A DNA stretch of 64,000 bases, taken from NCBI GenBank assembly GCA_033782935.1, contig JAWQEG010000486.1:1240001-1304000 (forward strand), written 5' to 3'. Below are positions 54,101 to 64,000 of the stretch, one piece after another. Origin of the DNA: Petrolisthes cinctipes. Lineage: Eukaryota; Arthropoda; Malacostraca; Decapoda; Porcellanidae. The notes under the pieces were generated by a model. That model was not told the origin of the DNA, did no database searches, and saw nothing but the letters and a program-made list of their open reading frames with translations. The translations under genes were made by a program, and so were the position numbers. Within the stretch, counting starts at the first letter, position 1; every line of letters starts with the position of its first letter.

Positions 54101-55970
54101 TCGCTTCTGGGACCCCTAAATATCGAATTTTCGGGTGTTTTGGGACTGAATATGAGATATCGACTTTTTGGCACCTAAAAGATCGATTTTTAGCATGTTT
54201 TTAGCCTATATTTTGAAAATATTCTAGCACTGAGTAGGCATGTACAGATTGCTTCTGGGACCCCAAAATATTGAATTTTCGGGTGTTTTGAGCCTGAATT
54301 TGAGATATAAACGGGTACAGAAGATACATGCACATATTGACTTTGGGCACCAAAAATATCGATTTTCAGCATGTTTTTAGCCTATATTTTGAAAATATTC
54401 TAGCACTGAGTAGGCATGTACAGATTGCTTCTGGGACCCCAAAATATTGAATTTTCGGGTGTTTTGAGCCTGAATTTGAGATATAAACGGGTACAGAAGA
54501 TACATGCACATATTGACTTTGGGCACCAAAAATATCGATTTTCAGGCCTGAATTTTGAAAATACTCTAACACGGAATAGGTATGTACAGATCGCTTCTGG
54601 GACTCCTAAATATCGAATTTTCGGGTGTTTAGGGCCAGAATTTGAGATATAAACGGGTACAGAAGATGCATGCACATATCGACTTTTGTGCACCTAAAAG
54701 ATCAATTTTCAGTATGTTTTTGGCCTGTATTTTGAAAATACTCTAACACGGAGTAGGCATGTACAGATACCTTCTGGGACCTCTAAATATCGAATTTTCG
54801 GGTGTTTTGGGACTGAATTTGAGATATCGATTTTTTGGCACCTAAAATGTCGATTTTTAGCATGTTTTTAGCCTATATTTTGAAAATATTGTAGCACTGT
54901 GTAGGCATGTACAGATTGCTTCTGGGACCCCAAAATATTGAATTTTCGGGTGTTTTGAGCCTGAATTTGAGATATAAACGGGTACAGAAGATACATGCAC
55001 ATATTGACTTTGGGCATCTAAAATATCGATTTTCAGCATGTTTTGGGCCTGTATTTTGAAAATACTCTAACACTGAGTAGGCATGTACAGATTGCTTCTG
55101 GGACCCCAAAATATTGAATTTTCGGGTGTTTTGAGCCTGAATTTGAGATATAAACGGGTACTGAAGATGCATGCACATATCGACTTTTGTGCACCTAAAA
55201 GATCGATTTTCAGTATGTTTTGAGCATGTATTTTGAAAATACTCTAACACGGAGTAGGCATGTACAGATCGCTTCTGGGACCCCTAAATATCGAATTTTC
55301 GGGTGTTTTGGGACTGAATTTGAGATATCGACTTTTTGGCACCTAAAAGATCGATTTTTAGCATGTTTTTAGCCTATATTTTGAAAATATTCTAGCACTG
55401 AGTAGGCATGTACAGATTGCTTCTGGGACCCCAAAATATTGAATTTTAGGGTGTTTTGAGCCTGAATTTGAGATATAAACGGGTACAGAAGATACATGCA
55501 CATATTGACTTTGGGCACCAAAAATATCGATTTTCAGCATGTTTTGGGCCTGAATTTTGAAAATACTCTAACTCGGAGTAGGCATGTACAGATCGCTTCT
55601 GGGACCCCTAAATATCGAATTTTCGGGTGTTTTGGGACTGAATTTGAGATATCGACTTTTTGGCACCTAAAAGATCGATTTTTAGCATGTTTTTTGCCTA
55701 TATTTTGAAAATATTCTAGCACTGTACATATTGCTTCTGGGACCCCAAAATATTGAATTTTCGGGTGTTTTGAGCCTGAATTTGAGATATAAACGGGTAC
55801 AGAAGATACATGCACATATTGACTTTGGGCACCAAAAATATCGATTTTCAACATGTTTTGGGCCTGAATTTTAAAAATACTCTAACACGGAGTAGGCATG
55901 TACAGATACCTTCTGGGACCTCTAAATATCGAATTTTCGGGTGTTTTGGGACTGAATTTGAGATATCGAT
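51158..55970 (+). repeat. 4.8-kb block, copy 2 (4,813 bp)
   Basis: This follows copy 1 with scattered substitutions. It shares with copy 3, but not copy 1, AATATAGAATTTTC (about 52.62 and 57.25 kb) and TAGCCTTTATTTTG (about 53.70 and 58.34 kb). It shares with copy 1, but not copy 3, the leading A-A-A-B tetramer (51,231-51,908). Its marks place it between the other two in the duplication history. Confidence 0.88.
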
Positions 55971-58900
55971 TTTTTGGCACCTAAAATGTCGATTTTTAGC
56001 ATGTTTTAGCCTATATTTTGAAAATATTCTAGCACTGTGTAGGCATGTACAGATTGCTTCTGGGACCCCAAAATATTGAATTTTCGGGTGTTTTGAGCCT
56101 GAATTTGAGATATAAACGGGTACAGAAGATACATGCACATATTGACTTTGGGCACCAAAAATATCGATTTTCAGCATGTTTTGGGCCTGAATTTTGAAAA
56201 TACTCTAACACGGAGTAGGTATGTACAGATCGCTTCTGGGACTCCTAAATATCGAATTTTCGGGTGTTTAGGGCCAGAATTTGAGATATAAACGGGTACA
56301 GAAGATGCATGCACATATCGACTTTTGTGCACCTAAAAGATCGATTTTCAGTATGTTTTTGGCCTGTATTTTGAAAATACTCTAACACGGAGTAGGCATG
56401 TACAGATACCTTCTGGGACCTCTAAATATCGAATTTTCGGGTGTTTTGGGACTGAATTTGAGATATCGATTTTTTGGCACCTAAAATGTCGATTTTTAGC
56501 ATGTTTTTAGCCTATATTTTGAAAATATTCTAGCACTGTGTAGGCATGTACAGATTGCTTCTGGGACCCCTTAATATTGAATTTTCGGGTGTTTTGAGCC
56601 TGAATTTGAGATATAAACGGGTACAGAAGATACATGCACATATTGACTTTGGGCACCAAAAATATCAAATTTTCAGCATGTTTTGTGCCTGAATTTTGAA
56701 AATACTCTAACACGGAGTAGGCATGTACAGATACCTTCTGGGACCTCTAAATATCGAATTTTCGGGTGTTTTGGGACTGAATTTGAGATATCGATTTTTT
56801 GGCACCTAAAATGTCGATTTTTAGCATGTTTTTAGCCTATATTTTGAAAATATTCTAGCACGGTGTAGGCATGTACAGATTGCTTCTGGGACCCCAAAAT
56901 ATTGAATTTTCGGGTGTTTTGAGCCTGAATTTGAGATATAATCGGGTACAGAAGATACATGCACATATTGACTTTGGGCATCTAAAATATCGATTTTCAG
57001 CATGTTTTGGGCCTGTATTTTGAAAATACTCTAACACTGAGTAGGCATGTACAGATTGCTTCTGGGATCCCAAAATATTGAATTTTTTGGGTGTTTTGAG
57101 CCTGAATTTGAGATATAAACGGATACTGAAGATGCATGAACATATCGACTTTTGTGCACCTAAAAGATCGATTTTCAGTATGTTTTGAGCATGTATTTTG
57201 AAAATACTCTAACACGGAGTAGGCATGTACAGATCGCTTCTGGGACCCCTAAATATAGAATTTTCGGGTGTTTTGGGACTGAATTTGAGATATCGACTTT
57301 TTGGCAACTAAAAGATCGATTTTTAGCATGTTTTTAGCCTATATTTTGAAAATATTCTAGCACTGAGTAGGCATGTACAGATTGCTTCTGGGACCCCAAA
57401 ATATTGAATTTTCGGGTGTTTTGAGCCTGAATTTGAGATATAAACGGGTACAGAAGATACATGCACATATTGACTTTGGGCACCAAAAATATCGATTTTC
57501 AGCATGTTTTGGGCCTGTATTTTGAAAATACTCTAACACTGAGTAGGCATGTAGAGATTGCTTCTGGGACCCCAAAATATTGAATTTTCGGGTGTTTTGA
57601 GCCTGAATTTGAGATATAAACGGGTACTGAAGATGCATGCACATATCGACTTTTGTGCACCTAAAAGATCGATTTTCAGTATGTTTTGAGCATGTATTTT
57701 GAAAATACTCTAACACGGAGTAGGCATGTACAGATCGCTTCTGGGACCCCTAAATATCGAATTTTCGGGTGTTTTGGGACTGAATATGAGATATCGACTT
57801 TTTGGCACCTAAAAGATCGATTTTTAGCATGTTTTTAGCCTATATTTTGAAAATATTCTAGCACTGAGTAGGCATGTACAGATTGCTTCTGGGACCCCAA
57901 AATATTGAATTTTCGGGTGTTTTGAGCCTGAATTTGAGATATAAACGGGTACAGAAGATACATGCACATATTGACTTTGGGCACCAAAAATATCGATTTT
58001 AAGCATGTTTTGGGCCTGAATTTTGAAAATACTCTAACACGGAGTAGGAATGTACAGATCGCTTCGGGGACCCTAAATATCGAATTTTCGGGTGTTTAGG
58101 GCCAGAATTTGAGATATAAACGGGTACAGAAGATGCATGCACATATCGACTTTTGTGCACCTAAAAGATCGATTTTCAGTATGTTTTTGGCCTGTATTTT
58201 GAAAATACTCTAACACGGAGTAGGCATGTACAGATACCTTCTGGGACCTCTAAATATCGAATTTTCGGGTGTTTTGGGACTGAATTTGAGATATGGATTT
58301 TTTGGCACCTAAAATGTCGATTTTTAGCATGTTTTTAGCCTTTATTTTGAAAATATTCTAGCACTGTGTAGGCATGTACAGATTGCTTCTGGGACCCCAA
58401 AATATTGAATTTTCGGGTGTTTTGAGCCTGAATTTGAGATATAAACGGGTACAGAAGATACATGCACATATTGACTTTGGGCATCTAAAATATCGATTTT
58501 GAGCATGTTTTGGGCCTGTATTTTGAAAATACTCTAACACTGAGTAGGCATGTAGAGATTGCTTCTGGGACCCCAAAATATTGAATTTTCGGGTGTTTTG
58601 AGCCTGAATTTGAGATATAAACGGGTACTGAAGATGCATGCACATATCGACTTTTGTGCACCTAAAGGATCGATTTTCAGTATGTTTTGAGCATGTATTT
58701 TGAAAATACTCTAACACGGAGTAGGCATGTACAGATCGCTTCTGGGACCCCTAAATATCGAATTTTCGGGTGTTTTGGGACTGAATATGAGATATCGACT
58801 TTTTGGCACCTAAAAGATCGATTTTTAGCATGTTTTTAGCCTATATTTTGAAAATATTCTAGCACTGAGTAGGCATGTACAGATTGCTTCTGGGACCCCA

Positions 58901-60605
58901 AAATATTGAATTTTCGGGTGTTTTGAGCCTGAATTTGAGATATAAACGGGTACAGAAGATACATGCACATATTGACTTTGGGCACCAAAAATATCGATTT
59001 TCAGCATGTTTTTAGCCTATATTTTGAAAATATTCTAGCACTGAGTAGGCATGTACAGATTGCTTCTGGGACCCCAAAATATTGAATTTTCGGGTGTTTT
59101 GAGCCTGAATTTGAGATATAAACGGGTACAGAAGATACATGCACATATTGACTTTGGGCACCAAAAATATCGATTTTCAGGCCTGAATTTTGAAAATACT
59201 CTAACACGGAATAGGTATGTACAGATCGCTTCTGGGACTCCTAAATATCGAATTTTCGGGTGTTTAGGGCCAGAATTTGAGATATAAACGGGTACAGAAG
59301 ATGCATGCACATATCGACTTTTGTGCACCTAAAAGATCAATTTTCAGTATGTTTTTGGCCTGTATTTTGAAAATACTCTAACACGGAGTAGGCATGTACA
59401 GATACCTTCTGGGACCTCTAAATATCGAATTTTCGGGTGTTTTGGGACTGAATTTGAGATATCGATTTTTTGGCACCTAAAATGTCGATTTTTAGCATGT
59501 TTTTAGCCTATATTTTGAAAATATTGTAGCACTGTGTAGGCATGTACAGATTGCTTCTGGGACCCCAAAATATTGAATTTTCGGGTGTTTTGAGCCTGAA
59601 TTTGAGATATAAACGGGTACAGAAGATACATGCACATATTGACTTTGGGCATCTAAAATATCGATTTTCAGCATGTTTTGGGCCTGTATTTTGAAAATAC
59701 TCTAACACTGAGTAGGCATGTACAGATTGCTTCTGGGACCCCAAAATATTGAATTTTCGGGTGTTTTGAGCCTGAATTTGAGATATAAACGGGTACTGAA
59801 GATGCATGCACATATCGACTTTTGTGCACCTAAAAGATCGATTTTCAGTATGTTTTGAGCATGTATTTTGAAAATACTCTAACACGGAGTAGGCATGTAC
59901 AGATCGCTTCTGGGACCCCTAAATATCGAATTTTCGGGTGTTTTGGGACTGAATTTGAGATATCGACTTTTTGGCACCTAAAAGATCGATTTTTAGCATG
60001 TTTTTAGCCTATATTTTGAAAATATTCTAGCACTGAGTAGGCATGTACAGATTGCTTCTGGGACCCCAAAATATTGAATTTTAGGGTGTTTTGAGCCTGA
60101 ATTTGAGATATAAACGGGTACAGAAGATACATGCACATATTGACTTTGGGCACCAAAAATATCGATTTTCAGCATGTTTTGGGCCTGAATTTTGAAAATA
60201 CTCTAACTCGGAGTAGGCATGTACAGATCGCTTCTGGGACCCCTAAATATCGAATTTTCGGGTGTTTTGGGACTGAATTTGAGATATCGACTTTTTGGCA
60301 CCTAAAAGATCGATTTTTAGCATGTTTTTTGCCTATATTTTGAAAATATTCTAGCACTGTACATATTGCTTCTGGGACCCCAAAATATTGAATTTTCGGG
60401 TGTTTTGAGCCTGAATTTGAGATATAAACGGGTACAGAAGATACATGCACATATTGACTTTGGGCACCAAAAATATCGATTTTCAACATGTTTTGGGCCT
60501 GAATTTTAAAAATACTCTAACACGGAGTAGGCATGTACAGATACCTTCTGGGACCTCTAAATATCGAATTTTCGGGTGTTTTGGGACTGAATTTGAGATA
60601 TCGAT
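55971..60605 (+). repeat. 4.6-kb block, copy 3 (4,635 bp)
   Basis: From about 56,540 to 60,605 this matches copy 2 at a displacement of 4,635 bp (51,872/56,507, 53,723/58,358, 55,358/59,993). The first 570 bp differ. In place of the tetramer there is a tract with ATGTTTTAGCCTAT (two T missing) that resembles 44.45-45.0 kb. The net change against the 4,813-bp unit is 178 bp, close to one A monomer. Confidence 0.86.
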
Positions 60606-61195
60606 TTTTTGGCACCTAAAATGTCGATTTTTAGCATGTTTTAGCCTATATTTTGAAAATATTCTAGCACTGTGTAGGCATGTACAGATTGCTTCTGGGA
60701 CCCCAAAATATTGAATTTTCGGGTGTTTTGAGCCTGAATTTGAGATATAAACGGGTACAGAAGATACATGCACATATTGACTTTGGGCACCAAAAATATC
60801 GATTTTCAGCATGTTTTGGGCCTGAATTTTGAAAATACTCTAACACGGAGTAGGTATGTACAGATCGCTTCTGGGACTCCTAAATATCGAATTTTCGGGT
60901 GTTTAGGGCCAGAATTTGAGATATAAACGGGTACAGAAGATGCATGCACATATCGACTTTTGTGCACCTAAAAGATCGATTTTCAGTATGTTTTTGGCCT
61001 GTATTTTGAAAATACTCTAACACGGAGTAGGCATGTACAGATACCTTCTGGGACCTCTAAATATCGAATTTTCGGGTGTTTTGGGACTGAATTTGAGATA
61101 TCGATTTTTTGGCACCTAAAATGTCGATTTTTAGCATGTTTTTAGCCTATATTTTGAAAATATTCTAGCACTGTGTAGGCATGTACAGATTGCTT
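60606..61195 (+). repeat. 4.6-kb block, partial fourth copy
   Basis: The 4,635-bp periodicity continues past copy 3 (55,810/60,445, 55,848/60,483, 56,029/60,664), including the ATGTTTTAGCCTAT variant. It breaks near 61.2 kb, where this side has GGACCCCAAAATATTG and the equivalent in copy 3 has GGACCCCTTAATATTG. Confidence 0.8.
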
Positions 61196-61324
61196 CTGGG
61201 ACCCCAAAATATTGAATTTTCGGGTGTTTTGAGCCTGAATTTGAGATATAAACGGGTACAGAAGATACATGCACATATTGACTTTGGGCATCTAAAATAT
61301 CGATTTTGAGCATGTTTTGGGCCT

Positions 61325-61339
61325 GTATTTTGAAAATAC
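61325..61339. other. Monomer dyad, type A form
   Basis: GTATTTTGAAAATAC is a perfect inverted repeat with 7-bp arms around one G. It is present in most A monomers at the same position near the right end. Some A variants carry one mismatch, such as GAATTTTGAAAATAC or GTATTTTGTAAATAC. Its function is unknown. Confidence 0.8.
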
Positions 61340-61354
61340 TCTAACACTGAGTAG

Positions 61355-61531
61355 GCATGTACAGATTGCTTCTGGGACCCCAAAATATTGAATTTTGGGG
61401 TGTTTTGAGCCTGAATTTGAGATATAAACGGGTACTGAAGATGCATGCACATATCGACTTTTGTGCACCTAAAAGATCGATTTTCAGTATGTTTTGAGCA
61501 TGTATTTTGAAAATACTCTAACACGGAGTAG
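61355..61531 (+). repeat. Exemplar type A monomer (177 bp)
   Basis: This is a typical long monomer, cut at the GCATGTACAG anchor. It reads through the anchor, TTCTGGGACCCC, a first core AAATATTGAATTTT, GTTTTGAGCCTG and TTTGAGATATAAAC. It then has the A-specific spacer with GGTACTGAAGATGCATGCAC, a second core AAGATCGATTTTCAG, and the dyad GTATTTTGAAAATAC, ending in CTCTAACACGGAGTAG. The spacer contains the 8-bp palindrome TGCATGCA at 61442-61449. Type A occurs as 176- and 177-bp forms. The 176-bp form of domain II has GATACATGCAC in the spacer and loses the palindrome. Confidence 0.93.
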
Positions 61532-61679
61532 GCATGTACAGATCGCTTCTGGGACCCCTAAATATCGAATTTTCGGGTGTTTTGGGACTGAATTTGAGAT
61601 ATCGACTTTTTGGCACCTAAAAGATCGATTTTTAGCATGTTTTTAGCCTATATTTTGAAAATATTCTAGCACTGAGTAG
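61532..61679 (+). repeat. Exemplar type B monomer (148 bp)
   Basis: This is a typical short monomer. It starts like type A but passes directly from TTTGAGATA to TCGACTTTTTGGCACC. The roughly 28-bp spacer that carries GGTACAGAAGATGCATGCAC in type A is missing, which accounts for the 148 versus 176 bp length. Its right half ends ATATTTTGAAAATATTCTAG followed by CACTGAGTAG, where type A has GTATTTTGAAAATACTCTAA and CACGGAGTAG. The two halves of B sit only 59 bp apart (TCG at 61543 and 61602) and align to each other with about two-thirds identity by eye and one or two single-base gaps. Confidence 0.93.
61650..61664. other. Monomer dyad, type B form
   Basis: ATATTTTGAAAATAT is at the position equivalent to the A-form dyad. 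It is also a perfect 7-bp inverted repeat around one G. Relative to the A form, both outermost paired bases differ (G/C becomes A/T), so symmetry is kept. Its function is unknown. Confidence 0.8.
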
Positions 61680-64000
61680 GCATGTACAGATTGCTTCTGG
61701 GACCCCAAAATATTGAATTTTCGGGTGTTTTGAGCCTGAATTTGAGATATAAACTGGTACAGAAGATACATGCACATATTGACTTTGGGCATCAAAAATA
61801 TCGATTTTCAGCATGTTTTGGGCCTGTATTTTGAAAATACTCGAACACTGAGTAGGCATGTACAGATTGCTTCTGGGACCCCAAAATATTGAATTTTCGG
61901 GTGTTTTGAGCCTGAATTTGAGATATAAACGGGTACTGAAGATGCATGCACATATCGACTTTTGTGCACCTAAAAGATCGATTTTCAGTATGTTTTGAGC
62001 ATGTATTTTGAAAATACTCTAACACGGAGTAGGCATGTACAGATCGCTTCTGGGACCCCTAAATATCGAATTTTCGGGTGTTTTGGGACTGAATTTGAGA
62101 TATCGACTTTTTGGCACCTAAAAGATCGATTTTCAGCATGTTTTTAGCCTATATTTTGAAAATATTCTAGCACTGAGTAGGCATGTACAGATTGCTTCTG
62201 GGACCCCTTAATATTGAATTTTCGGGTGTTTTGAGCCTGAATTTGAGATATAAACGGGTACAGAAGATACATGCACATATTGACTTTGGGCACCAAAAAT
62301 ATCAAATTTTCAGCATGCTTTGGGCCTGAATTTTGAAAATACTCTAACACGGAGTAGGCATGTACAGATACCTTCTGGGACCCCTTAATATCGAATTTTC
62401 GGGTGTTTTGGGACTGAATATGAGATATCGACTTTTTGGCACCTAAAAGATCGATTTTTAGCATGTTTTTAGCCTATATTTTGAAAATATTCTAGCACTG
62501 AGTAGGCATGTACAGATTGCTTCTGGGACCCCAAAATATTGAATTTTCGGGTGTTTTGAGCCTGAATTTGAGATATAAACGGGTACAGAAGATACATGCA
62601 CATATTGACTTTGGGCATCTAAAATATCGATTTTCAGTATGTTTTGAGCATGTATTTTGAAAATACTCTAACACGGAGTAGGCATGTACAGATCGCTTCT
62701 GGGACCCCTAAATATCGAATTTTCGGGTGTTTTGGGACTGAATTTGAGATATCGACTTTTTGGCACCTAAAAGATCGATTTTTAGCATGTTTTTAGCCTA
62801 TATTTTGAAAATATTCTAGCACTGAGTAGGCATGTACAGATTGCTTCTGGGACCCCAAAATATTGAATTTTCGGGTGTTTTGAGCCTGAATTTGAGATAT
62901 AAACGGGTACAGAAGATACATGCACATATTGACTTTGGGCACCAAAAATATCGATTTTCAGCATGTTTTGGGCCTTAATTTTGAAAATACTCTAACACGG
63001 AGTAGGCATGTACTGATCGCTTCTGGAACCCCAAAATATCGAATTTTCGGGTGTTTTGAGCCAGAATTTGAGATATAAACGAGTACAGAAGATGCATGCA
63101 CATATCGACTTTTGGGCTCCTAAAAGATCGATTTTCAGTATGTTTTTGGCCTGTATTTTGAAAATACTCTAACACAGAGTAGGCATGTACAGATACCTTC
63201 TGGGACCTCTAAATATCGAATTTTCGGGTGTTTTAGGACTGAATTTGAGATATCGATTTTTTGGCACCTAAAATGTCGGTTTTTAGCATGTTTTTAGCCT
63301 ATATTTTGAAAATATTCTAGCACTGTGTAGGCATGTACAGATTGCTTCTGGGACCCCAAAATATTGAATTTTCGGGTGTTTTGAGCCTGAATTTGAGATA
63401 TAAACGGGTACAGAAGATACATGCACATATTGACTTTGGGCATCTAAAATATCGATTTTGAGCATGTTTTGGGCCTGTATTTTGAAAATACTCTAACACT
63501 GAGTAGGCATGTACAGATTGCTTCTGGGACCCCAAAATATTGAATTTTCGGGTGTTTTGAGCCTGAATTTGAGATATAAACGGGTACTGAAGATGCATGC
63601 ACATATCGACTTTTGTGCACCTAAAAGATCGATTTTCAGTATGTTTTGAGCATGTATTTTGAAAATACTCTAACACGGAGTAGGCATGTACAGATCGCTT
63701 CTGGGACCCCTAAATATCGAATTTTCGGGTGTTTTGGGACTGAATTTGAGATATCGACTTTTTGGCACCTGAAAGATCGATTTTTAGCATGTTTTTAGCC
63801 TATATTTTGAAAATATTCTAGCACTGAGTAGGCATGTACAGATTGCTTCTGGGACCCCAAAATATTAAATTTTCGGGTGTTTTGAGCCTGAATTTGAGAT
63901 ATAAACGGGTACAGAAGATACATGCACATATTGACTTTGGGCACCAAAAATATCGATTTTCAGCATGTTTTGGGCCTGAATTTTGAAAATACTCTAACAC

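Larger units (their letters stand above)
61179..61679 (+). repeat. Exemplar 501-bp higher-order repeat, A-A-B
   Basis: Anchors at 61179, 61355, 61532 and 61680 give spacings of 176, 177 and 148 bp, a 501-bp trimer. The three monomers are distinct from one another, but each resembles the equivalent monomer one trimer away. For example, the first carries GATACATGCACATATTGAC, the second carries GATGCATGCACATATCGAC with TTTTGTGCACC, and the third is type B with GGGACTGAATTTGAG. This phase-locked pattern defines a higher-order repeat. Equivalent B monomers recur at exactly 501 bp over several consecutive units near 41.7-43.9 kb. Confidence 0.92.
1..64000 (+). repeat. Satellite DNA array, A/B monomer family, whole window
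   Basis: The whole window is one head-to-tail tandem array. The anchor GCATGTACAG recurs every 147-148 or 176-177 bp from base 146 to the right edge, always in the same orientation, with rare shorter variants. Monomers share the blocks TTCTGGGACCCC, GAATTTTCGGGTGTTT, TATCGATTTT and TTTTGAAAATA in a fixed order. No gap, unrelated insertion, mobile element, RNA gene or strand switch is visible, and both window edges lie inside the array. The open frames in it, up to 178 codons on the minus strand, recur at repeat spacing. They overlap each other in different frames, encode the same low-information peptide again and again, and start and stop at the same monomer positions, so I call no CDS. Long homogeneous satellite like this is typical of eukaryotic centromeric or pericentromeric heterochromatin. 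The family is not one I recognise by name. Confidence 0.97.
35331..64000 (+). repeat. Domain II: regular 501-bp A-A-B trimer satellite
   Basis: From about 35.3 kb the array settles into A-A-B trimers. Diagnostic variants appear that are absent to the left: AGATACCTTCTGGGACCTCT (first near 36.51 kb), GAAGATACATGCACATATTG (first near 36.24 kb) and the run CCTAAAATGTCGATTTTTAG. Departures from the strict trimer are whole-monomer changes: A-B dimers near 37.6-38.0 kb and A-A-A-B tetramers near 46.4 and 51.2 kb. The domain runs past the right edge. Confidence 0.87.
61196..64000 (+). repeat. Trimer tract running off the right edge
   Basis: A-A-B trimers continue to the last base. Near 62.1-62.8 kb the phase is altered: an A-B pair with CCTTAATATTG is followed by an unusual B monomer combining AGATACCTTCTGGGACC with CCCTTAATATCG. 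No other sequence class appears. Confidence 0.8.

Noticed and set aside
61550..61580. CENP-B-box-like sequence ACCCCTAAATATCGAAT on the minus strand of the motif
   Set aside because: It matches 7 of the 9 essential positions of the reverse-complement box, but the G of CCCG and the fixed T are both wrong in the variants I checked. With so many positions to scan, this is plausibly chance.
1..64000. CRISPR array
   Set aside because: The regular repeats are contiguous related monomers of about 150-177 bp with no unique spacers between short identical repeats, and there are no cas genes.
1..64000. Telomeric or rDNA spacer repeats
   Set aside because: No short G-rich telomere motif runs and no rRNA-like conserved sequence were seen. 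Monomer length and structure fit a satellite.
1..64000. Named plant, primate or other centromere satellite
   Set aside because: The length class (about 150-180 bp) resembles several known families, but I recognise no sequence match and cannot run a search.

Overview
This window is satellite DNA from end to end: one tandemly repeated, AT-rich family running head-to-tail on one strand for all 64 kb. I see no protein-coding gene, RNA gene, transposon, CRISPR array, telomere repeat or inversion. The open frames are translations of the repeat itself, mostly on the minus strand, and they recur with the repeat period. Long, homogeneous, hierarchically organised satellite of this kind is typical of eukaryotic centromeric or pericentromeric heterochromatin. 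I do not recognise the monomer as any named satellite, so I make no taxonomic call beyond eukaryote.

There are two main monomer lengths, measured between successive copies of the anchor GCATGTACAG. Type A is 176-177 bp and type B is 147-148 bp. B lacks a segment of about 28 bp that A carries in its middle (motif GGTACAGAAGATGCATGCAC or variants). Each monomer is itself an old duplication. Both halves carry an AAATATCGA-TTTT core, a GTTTTGRGCCTG-like stretch and an AATTTTGAAAATA-like stretch. The ancestral unit was therefore about 88 bp, A is a dimer of it, and B is a dimer that lost one spacer. I estimate about 380 monomers in the window.

The array has two domains. Domain I (1 to about 35.3 kb) mixes A-B dimers (about 325 bp) with A-A-B trimers (about 502 bp). 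It is built of large nested duplications: a roughly 4.0-4.5 kb displaced copy at the left end, a 1,652-bp tandem pair, a 6,135-bp tandem pair, and a 9.3/10.3-kb tandem pair. Domain II (about 35.3 to 64 kb) is dominated by a regular 501-bp A-A-B trimer with its own diagnostic variants. It holds an 818-bp tandem pair, a 5,983-bp displaced copy, and a 4,813/4,635-bp block present three times plus a fragment.

The most notable signals are the nested hierarchy (88, 176, 501, and 1.6-10 kb), insertion/deletion sizes that equal whole numbers of monomers, shared private mutations that order the duplications, A/B chimeric monomers that preserve crossover products, and a short dyad in each monomer kept by paired changes in types A and B. 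Block boundaries were read by eye from shared variants and are good to a few tens of bases.
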